NCBI GenBank assembly: GCA_019648995.1
Contig: BLXT01008140.1
Span: 277,182-309,508 of the forward strand
Direction: 5' to 3'
Length of the DNA: 32,327 nucleotides
Source: Plakobranchus ocellatus
Taxonomy: Eukaryota > Mollusca > Gastropoda > Plakobranchidae
Numbering within the stretch: the first letter of the stretch is position 1; each line of letters starts with the position of its first letter. Positions 18,253 to 29,300 of the stretch are shown here, piece after piece. The notes under the pieces are model-generated. The model saw only the letters and a program-made list of their open reading frames with translations. It was not told where the DNA came from and ran no database searches. Made by a program: the position numbers and the translations under genes.

Positions 18253-19359
18253 AATAACTAAATATAAAGTTTTGCTTTGTATGGATGCCTCCAGTTGGTT
18301 TGATTGTACACGGCTACAGTGTATCGCCTTTTCCAACCCATTACCTTCTCCATTCGTCTTTATCTTTTCTGTTCCAAACATTATGCAATCAGGTGCAGAT
18401 ATTTGTATTTATATAGCGTTTGATTAATTCTTTGTTAAGATTGGTAAACACGCTTCGTCTTTTTTAATATCAATTCTTCTTCCTTCACAATCCAGCACTC
18501 CGTTTTTTTTTTTTTACATTTAAGTGGTAATGGATGTGTCTTTAATAGCGGAGTGCAGTTGTAGAAAAGCAATTTCTTAAACGAATGTTATACATGCTGA
18601 TGATGTTACTGCACGCAAGTTATTTCAATTTCGCACTCTTGGTCCATTTGCCCGTCATGAAGTGATTCAAAAATCCTTTCATCAAACTTTTAGTGTGTCG
18701 CCAAGATATTTTAATGCATTTTTAATGCATGCTAGTAGATCGTGTAGTGCGAAAGTTAGTCAATTTTCAAATATTATACTTTTCAATATGGATTTTGAGC
18801 TTTGGTTTTTGTAATCACCTTCGAAATTACTCTCAAGTTTTGAGCATTCATATTTTGTTTTAAGAGTTTGTGACAGAAAAATTGTAACATGGAGTATTTC
18901 TAGTCCTCCTGAAGAACTTGAAAGTGCTATCTGCCAATGTGAAATCTTTTAAACCTTTTCAATGCTGGTTTATCGAGTCTATCTCTTCTATACTCGTCGT
19001 ATTCTATTTGTGCCTTTTGTCCCTATTTGTAGACGGAGGCTATGCAATGATAGTTTTGTATCCTTGCCTTGCGTGTTTGGTAACAGTGAACCATTCTGAT
19101 ATTCCGCATTGTTTTACTGAAGGCAGAGAGGTTAAATCAGTTGGAAACATTCATTTTTGGCGGAAAAATTTTTTTTGACGTCCTGATTGCTATTATATTA
19201 AGTCAGACATTTTAAAGTATTCAATTACTATTCATGGCGTCTCTTAAAGATTGTAAGTAAAATTGAATATTGATATCTTGTCCTCCATTAGTTCTAAATC
19301 TTGTTCGTGGGGCACTTCTTTTCATTTTAATTGCCAGAGGAATTTTCCTTGCATGATTG
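18251..19359. other. Gene-free stretch
   Basis: AT-rich sequence. An 86-residue frame at 18918-19178 has no recognisable motif. A gtaagt donor-like site at 19252, preceded by ATGGCGTCTCTTAAAGATT, is noted but unsupported. Confidence 0.5.
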
Positions 19360-19371
19360 GCAAAAGTGATA

Positions 19372-19560
19372 TGGGGCGTCGGTAGCACAGTGGCTTGCGA
19401 GTCCGCCCTGAGATCTGCAGGGACCCTTCTGAGATCTGTAGGGACCCTTCTGTCGCGGGTTCGAGCCCCGCTACCGGCGCCCTGGCCTGACGGAGGATCT
19501 GAAAGCCTGAGATCACCGTGTTGTGGACTGGCTATATACAAAAAACTCAAAAACTCAAAC
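19372..19560 (+). mobile_element. Best-preserved tRNA-derived SINE with 12-bp target-site duplication
   Basis: This is the reference copy for the window. A box TAGCACAGTGG is at 19383-19393 and B box GGTTCGAGCCC at 19458-19468. The body is ggcctgacggaggatctgaa then agcctgagatcaccgtgttg, and the tail is tggactggctatataca followed by aaaaactc repeats. It is flanked by perfect 12-base direct repeats gcaaaagtgata at 19360-19371 and 19561-19572, which proves it is a single retroposition event. Between the boxes it carries a 21-bp tandem duplication (19411-19431 and 19432-19452, one mismatch) not seen in the other copies. Predicted open frames over it on both strands are SINE translations, not genes. 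Confidence 0.95.
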
Positions 19561-19599
19561 GCAAAAGTGATAGTAGTGTTACTTATGCCAGAGCATAGC

Positions 19600-19655
19600 T
19601 TGACTTCTCTCTCCCTCTCTCTGTTTCTCTCTTTCTCTCTCTCTCTCTCTCTAGC
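19600..19655. repeat. (CT)n microsatellite
   Basis: CT-rich tract shortly after the SINE insertion. Confidence 0.95.
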
Positions 19656-20870
19656 AATTTCATAAATAATCATTTATTTCAGATTGCTTATTTTCCGCTT
19701 TTTAAAATCATTGTGCAAAACCTTTGGTCGATCTTCATTTTCTTTTGTGCATATTGGCACAACCTGAACTTTATCAGTCTACTGATCTAAGTAGTTTCGG
19801 TTGTTCTTCTGTCTCATATTCTTACGTTTTGTTAGATTGAACTGGAAAACCTTTTATTGTTTCCAAAAATGTTCTTTACTTTGGCTAGATTGGGTGTTGC
19901 CGACTGCAGTGAAAGCTACTTATTGTTTTGTAGAAAATAAAGGTTGCATTTGATTTTTTGCGCTTATTGAATTCAATAGAACTTAAAAAAGGGGAAAAAT
20001 AGCTCTTATATACGGATTTTTGTGTTGGTAAACATAATTCTCTCGTTTCATAAAAAATGGTGAGTTCAGGCGAATCAAAATATTTTTGCCAAACCCATGG
20101 GCTTAATTTATTTGATAAACCTTCCATTTCTTTTTAATACCGAAAATCGCATCAATGTGAGAGAATGGACCTTTTCCTATAGTTCAGAGTGAGGTGGGGG
20201 GGAATGAGATATATTGGATCCTTTGGTTATGTGAGTGGAGATGCCATTGCTGTGCTTTTGTGTCGATTCCAATTACTATCGAATTGTAAAAAAGCAATTG
20301 ATCTTTTACGTGTTTTAGAAAATATCATTTGCGATATATGCTTTTCTTAAGGAAAAAAAATGTCGATATGGTTCTTTTAGTACAGAAAATTGCATGTCAA
20401 AATGTTTACATTCGTAATTACGTAAAATAATGTCGGTTTGTAGTTAGTATGCCTTCTTGTTTAAATAAATACAATTAGCAATCAAATGTTTGTTTCCATT
20501 TGTTTAGTGTCATAATGCATTTTATTTTGTTTTTTAGCTTTCTTTCATTTATCTTGGTATAGAAAGCTCACATTCTTTCACAATGTGTACATAAAGAAAT
20601 GCTAAGAATATAAGTCAGCTGAAATAGCTTTGCCTTCAAATGTTCAACCTTTATAGTAAAGTTATTTTCTATGTTAATTGAAACCTATAAGGAGTAGAGA
20701 ATGCAGTAAAACACATTTTAACATAATGACTCGAGGGGAGACCAAAAGTCCAAGATCATTTCTTAATGACTCTTAGCTATGCAGCACATAACTGTTGGAG
20801 ATAAACTGATGAAAAAAAGTATAAAGATGTAATATATTTATCCCAAATATTATCTAGGCACCTATTAGAC
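19656..20870. other. Gene-free stretch
   Basis: AT-rich sequence without recognisable motif. A minus-strand frame at 19885-20127 has no support. Confidence 0.5.
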
Positions 20871-20871
20871 A

Positions 20872-21190
20872 CCGACCTTATATTGTAATGAGCGTAAACA
20901 AGGCAACGAAGAGAAAACTGGAAGCAGTGGAGATGTCGTTTATTAGAAGTATGATGTTATACATGGAAGAAAAGTCCAATGAATTAGTTGTGAAACTAAT
21001 ATTCAGCGATCATTAATGGAAAACCTCAAGACGGAGGCAACCGCAATTATTAGGTTACATTTGCCGACGCGAGGGTTTAGAACTCTTAGTTCTCTCGGTA
21101 AACTCAGTAGAGGTATACAGAGAATAAGTTAGATTGAAAGTCATGGTAGCAACAATAATTTTATTAGGAAACCCAAAGAAAACGCCGATA
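20872..21190 (+). pseudogene. LINE reverse transcriptase C-terminal remnant
   Basis: From 20891 the frame reads SVNKATKRKLEAVEMSFIRS, then MM...EEKSNELVVKLI, a TAA at 21014-21016, then RRRQPQLLGYICRREGLELL and VLSVN, and TAA at 21125-21127. This is the post-palm region of non-LTR retrotransposons: kkLEA.EMWf.RRM..., the K-SNEeV block, then RQ..flGHi.R.eGLE. It is the same domain as in the minus-strand LINE at 1000-1500 but from a separate, 5'-truncated, stop-ridden copy. The very end is not recognisable and it grades into unassigned sequence. Confidence 0.82.
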
Positions 21191-21531
21191 AAGAGCCGCA
21201 TACCAGGAATTCGAGCTGGCGTTTGGTATTTGTGAGGGTGGAGTCTTATCTGAAATTTCCAGCTCAGCTTGTTGAAATACTGATATAAGTGAATGTATTT
21301 GCATTTTTTTGACCTATTAAATGACCTGTATTCAACGTGGAATATAAATATGAATTAATGGCATATTTCGGAAAATTTGTTTCATTAATGACTTTGTAAA
21401 ACCATTATATTCTTTAAAATATTAAGAAAACATGTACTTTTTTCATAATAATATGTTACAATATTTAATCTATGTGCAAGTGAGCCTTGGTAGCGTATTT
21501 GCTTGTAGCCTACACTACCTCGATAGGATAA

Positions 21532-21533
<2 letters not shown>

Positions 21534-21577
<44 letters not shown>

Positions 21578-21600
21578 TTATACACACACACACACATATT
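21534..21600. repeat. (TA)n then (CA)n microsatellite
   Basis: A TA tract of about 19 units, then tttatttatacacacacaca. Confidence 0.96.
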
Positions 21601-21815
21601 TTTCGCAATAATTAGCAATTTTGATAACATTTTCACACTTTTTTTCCATGTCCAAGTATAAAAAAACAAGCGTTGAAAACCTTAATTAAAGGGTATGGTT
21701 TCTTTGTCATCGACAAGACGCATTTTGCGTAAATGTTCAATTTAATTATGAACATTCATATTTTTGCTTTGAAGTTCACATTGCATATATAAACATTTTA
21801 ATATTCTGATACATA

Positions 21816-21848
<33 letters not shown>

Positions 21849-22602
21849 AAAACAGAAAAAAACCAAAAAACCCGGAGTTTGTAAAATTTAATTCAATTGC
21901 GTGAGTAGGATTTTTTCATTCCTAAATTCAATTTTTTCTGTTCATTCACCTTTTTTTTTAATTAGTCTCAATTTTTATTTTGAATGAAATGAAATTCAAA
22001 GCCTAAAACCTTTTATTTGCTAAACGCACTGATAAACACGTCGCACTCTGTCTTTATAATGATTATATGACATCATTGTGCGACTTGGTGAGCACTAAAA
22101 AGCCTGAAATCACCCATCAATCATTTGTCTATGTAACCACATAATTATGAACCATTTTGTGTATGCTTTTGTGAGCGTCGCGGTCTGTTTGCTTTGAAAG
22201 CTACAGTAAGACTTTGGTAAGGGTGACCAACAAAAATTGAGATTTTATAAAGTGATTTTGTTCTGTCATAATAGCTAAGCAGAGAAAACGTTTCTGTCAA
22301 TGTTGTTTCTTTTCAAGTTATTAGATACGCAAGTGTCATATTTTTTAAATCAATTTCTTTTGGCCCTCAAAATGGATAATCACAGGCTTTCTAGAGATGT
22401 TCACAACATATTGTAAATGCGCGAACGAGCGAAATTATTTTTTTTTGCAGTGAGTCTTTCCATTATTTTTAACTATTTGCATATATATATATATATGTAT
22501 TGCTTTTAATATTGGAATATAAACATGTTTATATTAAAATATAATTTACAGAAGTCGGTATTCAAATTAATAGTCATGGTGTTCAAGATTAACTTGTTCT
22601 CT
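21601..22602. other. Gene-free stretch with (ACA)n
   Basis: Contains an (ACA)n microsatellite at about 21818-21846 and A-rich sequence after it. A fragment aaaaagcctgaaatcaccc near 22096-22114 resembles a piece of the SINE tail but is too short to call. Confidence 0.5.
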
Positions 22603-22610
22603 ATGTAATA

Positions 22611-22843
22611 TGGCGTTGGTGACATAATAGCTAGCGAATATGTCCTATGATTTGCAGTGATTCTTTTGTCGCGAGTTCGATCGCACCACCCACACCCTGA
22701 CAGAGGGCCTTAAAGCCTGAGATCACCTTGTTGTGGACTGGCTAAAGACAATAACCCATAACCCGTGGCCTAACGTGGGGCCTGAAAGTATTGATATTTT
22801 CATCATTATGGACGAGCTATATGCACAAAAGCCAAACAAAATA
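22611..22843 (+). mobile_element. SINE with two successive tails in one target-site duplication
   Basis: The head is worn (tggcgttggtgacataatag), B box GAGTTCGATCGC at 22673-22684. The first tail is agagggccttaaagcctgag / atcaccttgttgtggactgg at 22701-22740. A second, partial tail follows (22769-22823): cctaacgtggggcctgaaag then attatggacgagctatatgc, and then an A-rich end. Direct repeats atgtaata at 22603-22610 and 22844-22851 flank the whole, so both tails were inserted together. A dimeric or read-through transcript is the simplest source. Confidence 0.85.
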
Positions 22844-22851
22844 ATGTAATA

Positions 22852-24570
22852 ACACTTTAACGATTGTTAACAACGTCTTTATGTAACTATGACTACATAC
22901 TGATTCCATTTGAACAGTCGGAAATACATTTTTAAAACTGTACAAAGATTGCTGACCAAGTTGTCCCTAGTGATATTTCAAAAAAATTGCAGTAGAGAGA
23001 GAGGATTATGACGTTGGTCTTGAGACCAGCCCCAGAAAATTTACAATAAGTCCCTGTCGCATATGTTTTGTTTTCGAAAAAAATAATGGGATTTTTCCTT
23101 TTTCAAATACTTTATTTTCAAAATTTTTTTGAAAGGTAATATCTTTCCTTGCGAAGCTCACAAAAAAAAACCGTTACAAATTGTTCGTATCATGAAAATG
23201 TTTCCAGTTGTGACTTCCCCCTCATTCTCACTGGTCTCGAGATACAGTACATATATCCCATGTTGCAGTTCAAGTCAGGTTTGTCAGCTACTCTGTGCAA
23301 TATTTGATTTAAATATTTTGAATTTTTCTTGCAGTCTTCAATATTCTATCTACAATCATTAGCCTAAAATATGTTATTGTAGAAGCTATATTAATTTTTA
23401 TCTAGTTCGTGCTTGTATTGAGATGAGACACAATGTGAGGGGGCTGTTGAGTCTAAAATTTGTATACTTGTGTGCTAATTCATAATAAAACAAATTCAGT
23501 TTGTTTGCGATTACTTTGTGCCGAGAATATAAATCGTTTTTTCTTTTTTTTTGGAACAAACATTTGCTTATGTCCCAATTCATAAATGTGCACCGCATAT
23601 TCATACATTTAATGCCTCTCACTTAACATTAATCTCTAATGCTTATAATGCTGTCCTGTTCATGTCAATAATTGTATTTCGGAGAAAGAAAAACGTTTAC
23701 TTTGAACATGCACAATAAGTATGTTGGATCCCTTTGCAATTTGCATAAACCAGTAAAAGTAGACACTTTACTTATATAATTCTTCTTGAAATGTCACGAC
23801 CACACATGGGTGTATCTTGTTAAAACGTTTTACACATGCTTGCATGAAAACAATTACATTGTGGCGCTGCTCACATAAAAATTGATATTTAGGTTTTGTC
23901 GTATCACTTTGTGTTAAAAAAAATGTTCTGTTATTGCATGTACACTGAAATAAGCTTGTTTGTATAAAACTAAAGAAATATAATATAAACCGATGACAAA
24001 TTTTGAAAATCAAATATGCTAATTTGGGACAGTACTGAAACTTAACTGCTAGGAAAAAAAAACCCAAAACTTAAGTGAATGTAACCCAGCTCGCACATTA
24101 TAAAATTGATTTTTTTTTCCATTGATTTATAACTATTTGGATTGTTCTGGTCAAAATTTGTTAGGCTACATTTCCTAATTGAAGGAACAATTGGGCTTAA
24201 CAAGCAAGACATATCCGGAGCATTACATATTAATGCATGGCTTTTCGAGATAGACGCGAGAGCACTGTAGATTTCACAAGTTTGATATGAAACAGTTCTA
24301 CTTTTATTAATTTCGTACGTAATTCTTAAGGCAGGAGCAACAAAAGTAAAAAACTATGGACATCAATTCAGTTACTTTGATTTAGATAAATTTGAAGTTT
24401 TCAGTGAAGGGTGAAGTTTCGATGGAAAATTGTGTCCTCAATACTAGAAAAGAGCTATTTTTTTGTTAGGTGCAAAAGCCTTGATTTGATTGAAATTACA
24501 CGTGCACATTACAAGCTGAAGGGCCTTTCAGAATGTTCATGGAACTCGTCCTATCTAAAGAAATTGTGCA
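22852..24570. other. Gene-free stretch
   Basis: AT-rich. Frames at 23129-23362 (+), 23398-23622 (-), 23768-24067 (-) and 24411-24626 (+) show no recognisable motif. An acceptor-like tttttcttgcag ends at 23332 but no exon with a matching donor follows. Confidence 0.5.
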
Positions 24571-24576
24571 CCATGA

Positions 24577-24845
24577 AAAAAAACAAAATTATGCGCTATC
24601 CCCCTACATTTGTAGCATGCTTTTAAAGCTATTTCAAAACGAAAATTGTGTCCAAACCAAAGTACACCAAAAAGTGCTATAATTTTTAATGTAAATCGTC
24701 ATATTATTTGAAGAAATAAGACCATAGAAAAAAAAAACAAGCCAAAAAGCGACGCCCTATCCCCTATGCTTGTAGCATCCTTTTGAAAAGATATTTTAAA
24801 ACCAAAATCACATCCAAACCTAAATGCATTAAAAAGAAAAAAGCT
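24577..24845. repeat. Diverged tandem duplication, about 155-bp period
   Basis: Two copies share, in order, an A run with aca, ctatccccctacatttgtag (24597) versus ctatcccctatgcttgtag (24757), then catgc/catcc, cttttaaag/cttttgaaa, tatttcaaaacgaaaat versus tattttaaaaccaaaat, and tccaaacc with an A-rich end. The duplication is old. Confidence 0.75.
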
Positions 24846-26357
24846 CATCATCATTATGATTCACATGACAATGTAACAAAGACAAATACGTTGCAAGCAG
24901 CTCTTTCTTTATACAAAAGACAGCTTTAAAATGTGACGCTTTTCACAGGAAGGTGTATCTTTGTAACTTTATTAAAACAAATTCCAAATGAAAGGTGCCA
25001 AGATTAACGAACAAAGTTCAATGCATATAATTTGAGCAGGTCCGTTTGCTCTATAGATTTTAAATCAGTATTGTTATTGTGGAGGCAAAGAATATAAAGA
25101 TAATTATGAACTTGCAAAGCTTGACACTTTTCATCAATTCATACAAAACAAACATAATTTCAATAGCCATCTAAAACGCATAAATTGTTTTTATGCTGTA
25201 CAACGTAAATCGAATATAGATCTATGATTATTACAGAGAAAAATTGGTCATAGACTATAATGACCATGTGAGTAATATTGGCTTTTGAAGTTTTCTCCGT
25301 AGAGACAAAGTCAGTTATTCTGAGTATTTTTAAGCCTCTCAAAGGGCCAATATCTATCACAGTTTTTTTTGTTTACTTCAATGAAGATTAAAGTGAGTGT
25401 TCAGCAGAATTAAAAATTGACAGTATTAAAAGCTACATATGGCCATTTTTATAAAAATTATTAGGCAAGCGAATTTTATTTATTTTTGGTTAAAGACTGT
25501 CTACAGCTAATAGAAATGTTCACCCGCATATTGCGTATAAAGAAATTCAAAAGAAAAATGAATCCTGAAGTACTCGATATGGTCAGATCAAAAAGGAATG
25601 ATCGCTATGATGAAATTCTGACTTTATTTATAGACAAATGACTTAAATCACTGACCTTTCTTGACTCTTTTGATAACCATCAAGACAGTATGAAAGAATG
25701 TGTATATCGCAAGGAGAGACCTATCCTAGACCTATTTCCTTTACAAAACGTGATATTCATCTTTTGCCTCTTAATTAAATATTCTAATGGTATAAAAGTT
25801 CAAAGGTTAATAAAGCGCCATACTATAAACTTATTCTTTTTCTAAAGAAATCCTGTCGAGTTGGTCCTTGTGTCATCTCTTGGTTTTTTAAGGGAGATCA
25901 CTACAGATTAATGTAAATTAGTCTTAGAATTTTAAAACGCTGATCAACCTTACGAGATGAAGTGCCACGGCTGATGGAAGTAATCACATTCTTGTGTACC
26001 AATTGAAGTAAAACAAAAAATCTGCATGTAGAATAACCTGGCTAGATTTAGTCAATGGTACACTGAAATAATAAGAATACGTAATGATATAATGAATCAA
26101 ACGAGATAATTTAGTATTTAGATAGGCCGAAAGATATTCTGTAACATATAGATTGACTCAGGGTATTATTAATAAGATAAAGAAATGGTGGATTAAACTG
26201 AGAAGTTTTTTTACTTATGGACATTGAACAAAATGAGATTATATTCTTAGATTGATGCTATGAGGTGTCAAAATGAAAGGTCTTTGCTTTATTCATAAAC
26301 GCGAGAAAAATGAATTAATAGATAGAGGATAGTTCATTCTCGTTTGAGGATTAAAGG
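24846..26357. other. Gene-free stretch
   Basis: AT-rich sequence without recognisable coding, RNA or repeat signature. Confidence 0.45.
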
Positions 26358-26437
26358 AAAACAATTGTTGCCTGGCTCTATTTACACTGCATTGTACTGT
26401 GCGGTGCCAATTGTTTTGCTGGCTATCAGGCTGCATT
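26358..26437 (+). repeat. Inverted dispersed repeat, left copy
   Basis: About 80 bases (acaattgttgcctggctcta ... ggctatcaggctgcattt) recur in reverse complement at 28465-28545. The core at 26381-26406 is 26 bases of perfect match. The 75-residue open frame over 26344-26571 covers this repeat and is not otherwise supported. Confidence 0.85.
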
Positions 26438-28464
26438 TTAAATGCATGGGATCTTACTGGCTTTGTTCTTGGCAGGATGAAACCTTGAAATTACAAGTCG
26501 AGGATATTAATTTTTTTCCAGCTTGTTTCAGGATTTATGGCATCACTTACCGGTTTTCACCTGGTAGCTGATGGTATTATCATTTGAAATAAATGTCAAA
26601 TTTAACTTTTAAGTAAGAAAAAAATCTGCCTGAGCAAGAGACGTAACAGCACGCGATCATATGTCTGCATCTCTTTGATTCTAATTCCTCTGCTGAAATT
26701 AGAGTGAGTTATGTGTAAACTCTGGCATCAGTAAGGAGATCTCTTACAGCCCTTTTTATTTTAGTATGCTCCAATCACGTAAATCACCAATATTTATTCA
26801 TTTATTTCATGTTAAACGACAAAGATGTTACAAAATCCTTTTTTTCACTCCAAAACTAATATGACGAGGAGCATATTTGCAAGAAACCATTTTCTCCAGA
26901 ACTTTAATGTGGCTTTTGAAAATGTAGAATCCCACTCAAAAGAAAACACACACAAACAAACAAAATAAAAAAGTAGAAAAAAATCTTACAAAATCAATTA
27001 AGATTGAGGATTTCGATTATGTTCTAATTCTTTTTCACTAGATTTACACCTAGTTGTGAGTAAATCTGGATTATATTGTAGTTTTGTACAAGATCTAAAA
27101 TGTATTGTTTTAAATTTGCTTTAGATCTGGATCTAGATTTCCGTCGGACCCTGGTCCAAAGCAAGCTATTTAAACGGGCTTGATGATCTAACTCTTGGTG
27201 TACTTATAATCCAGATCTATAATTAAATTATGAATGAATTTTCTGGTCATAGATTAACAGCTAACAAAATCAAGAAAATCGGAAAACATTGATTGAATGT
27301 AGGAGCAAATTCCTAAGCTTCAATATTAATCGAGTTCAAGAAGAAGAGATAATCCACGCCCATAAATCTAATATTGTTTTACTTTTTAAAGTCGAAATAT
27401 ATTAATCATGACACACTCATTATCCTGAACACCCCACCCTCTTCCGCGGTACAAAATATAAAGCCCAAAACCTTTGACAGTTAGTTGGTTCTTTTTGAAG
27501 TTAATAGGTACCAGATTCGATGTCTGAAGTTAGCTTAATGGCCGAGTATTTGGATTGATGAGGGTGGATTTTATTTTTAAGCAGCCTGAAAATACGCTTG
27601 CATTTTAGGGTGACATTTTCTTTGCTTTACATATTAAGATATTAAGTGTAAGTGATGAAGCTTTCAGAACTTCTCACAAAGGATGAATGAATAATAACTT
27701 CAATTCTGTAAACGAATGTTTCATACAAATGTAGCTTTTGAAATTTTTTTCAAATCTTTGAATAGATTTGTACTTATCGGCGAAATAAATCTATAAGAGT
27801 AAAAATCTTGGGGAGGCTAAATTCTTTTGGAAGAAAATTCTGTAATTGATGTTAAGTATATCATAACACCATACTTTATGTGGTCACTTAAAATATTCTA
27901 TGAAAAAAAGCGTATGACTAAATATTCTTAATTAAAGGAAAATCTCTAATCTACACTTTTAATTCTTTCAAGAAATTCTTAACACATACACACACACACA
28001 CGCACGCACGCACGCTATATATTTATATATATGAAAGGGTCAGTAGGGAATGTCCAGTAGAATTGAATGAAGGTAAGCGGAGAATTGACTTAGAACTTGG
28101 GATACAGCATTTTTAAAGCTTGGTGTGCACTACGCCTTGGGCTATTAATACATTTAAGTTCTTAAATAAAATTAATTCGATTTAAGCCACAATAAAAGCA
28201 ATTAGATCAAGACTTTGTTTAAAGAAAAGGGACAGTCCGTTATTACGTGCTGACGTTATGACCACTTGGACACAAGGATAATCCTGGCAAGATATGGAAC
28301 TCTACGTTGACATTAATTACATGGCCTCTAACTATGTGAAAAGAATGCAAAAGCAACTGGCAGGGCCGCGAAATAGCACTTGAAAAACTTTGAATTAATT
28401 AATAAATCACTGTAGCAAAATTCAAATTGATCGCAGCATCGCGAAGCGCAGGCTGTAAAAATCT
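26438..28464. other. Gene-free stretch with small palindromes and CA repeat
   Basis: Imperfect inverted repeats tagatctggattata occur near 27061-27076, 27122-27136 and (complement) 27207-27222, suggesting a decayed foldback element. A (CA)n/(CACG)n microsatellite lies at about 27984-28014, next to tatatatttatatatat. No gene recognised. Confidence 0.5.
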
Positions 28465-28545
28465 AATTGCGGCCTGATGGCCAGCAAACAACAACACCGC
28501 ACAGTACAATGCAGTGTAAACAAAGCAAGGCAACAAAATTGTTTT
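28465..28545 (-). repeat. Inverted dispersed repeat, right copy
   Basis: Reverse-complement partner of 26358-26437; perfect core at 28495-28520. The two copies are about 2.0 kb apart. No similarity is evident beyond the ends of the ~80-base unit, so it is a discrete repeat unit. Confidence 0.85.
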
Positions 28546-28575
28546 GGGGATTGTAAGTATTACAGAAATAGAATG

Positions 28576-28870
28576 AAAAGGAGGAGGAGGAGAAAGAGAA
28601 AATAAAGGATAAGTAATAGAATGAGGAGCTGTGGTAATAGTAATAATAGCAGCAGTAATAATAATAATGGTAGTAGTAGTAGTGGTGGTAGTAGTAGTGG
28701 AGGTGGTGGTAGTAGTAGTAGTAGTGGTGGTGGTAGTGATAGTGGTATTATTGTTATTATTAGTAGTAGCAGTAACAGTAGCACAGTGGCAGCAACAGCA
28801 GTCTCAGAAGTAGCAATGGTAATAGCAGGAGCAGTGGTGGTGATAGTGGCAGTAGTAGTACGAGCAGCAC
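28576..28870. repeat. (AGG)n then (AGT/GGT)n trinucleotide repeat tract
   Basis: Long interrupted array of gta, gtg and gca triplets. It gives Ser/Gly-rich and Val-rich frames on plus and Leu-rich frames on minus (up to 150 codons), all products of the triplet repeat and not genes. Confidence 0.95.
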
Positions 28871-29154
28871 TGCGGAAAGGTAAAATGTTGGTAGCGATAA
28901 TAAGTGCGCATGGAGTAAGCGTAAGTGGAGTCTTACAAGCAGCATTTGAACGAAATAGAAAAAAAAAAGACAATAAAGAATAAGAAGAGTCAGAAATGTT
29001 CGTTTTTGTCATAAAGTTGGTTCTTTACGTGATTAGCTCCGACTTCTTTGGCCACCTCTCATACAGGGTGTCAGTGGAGGGTGAAAGCCTATGTCAGAAT
29101 GTTTATGGTGACTTGGATGCATGTTCGCCACCAGAATTTAATCCCACTGATATG

Positions 29155-29300
29155 GATGGAAAAGACGGAAGAGTGTGTGAGAACACGAAGTCCGTCCACT
29201 TCAAACTGATCTCAGGTCTTTAGACCTTCGCTAAACCAGGATGGACTCCAACTCAGATGTACGCAGATTTAAGGGCGTGTCCGCTAACCATTGAGGTGAC
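29155..29300 (-). mobile_element. tRNA-derived SINE on the minus strand
   Basis: Read on the minus strand, cacctcaatggttagcggac is the A-box region and ctgagttggagtccatcc a worn B box. Then come ctggtttagcgaaggtctaa and agacctgagatcagtttgaa, then gtggacggact, matching the family tail agcctgagatcaccttgttg / tggactggct. It is the only copy found in this orientation. Sequence on to about 29010 (minus direction) is not part of the standard SINE. Confidence 0.65.

Noticed and set aside
19228-19260. Short first exon ATGGCGTCTCTTAAAGATT before gtaagt
   Set aside because: Only a donor-like match; no promoter, downstream acceptor or protein similarity.
19221-19673. 150-residue minus frame and a 102-residue plus frame
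   Set aside because: They span the SINE 19372-19560 and a CT microsatellite; both are repeat translations.
27061-27222. Foldback element built from tagatctggattata repeats
   Set aside because: Arms are short (about 15 bases) and imperfect; kept only as a note within the gene-free stretch.
28560-29012. 150-residue Leu-rich minus frame and Ser/Gly or Val-rich plus frames
   Set aside because: Products of the AGT/GGT trinucleotide repeat; no independent coding support.
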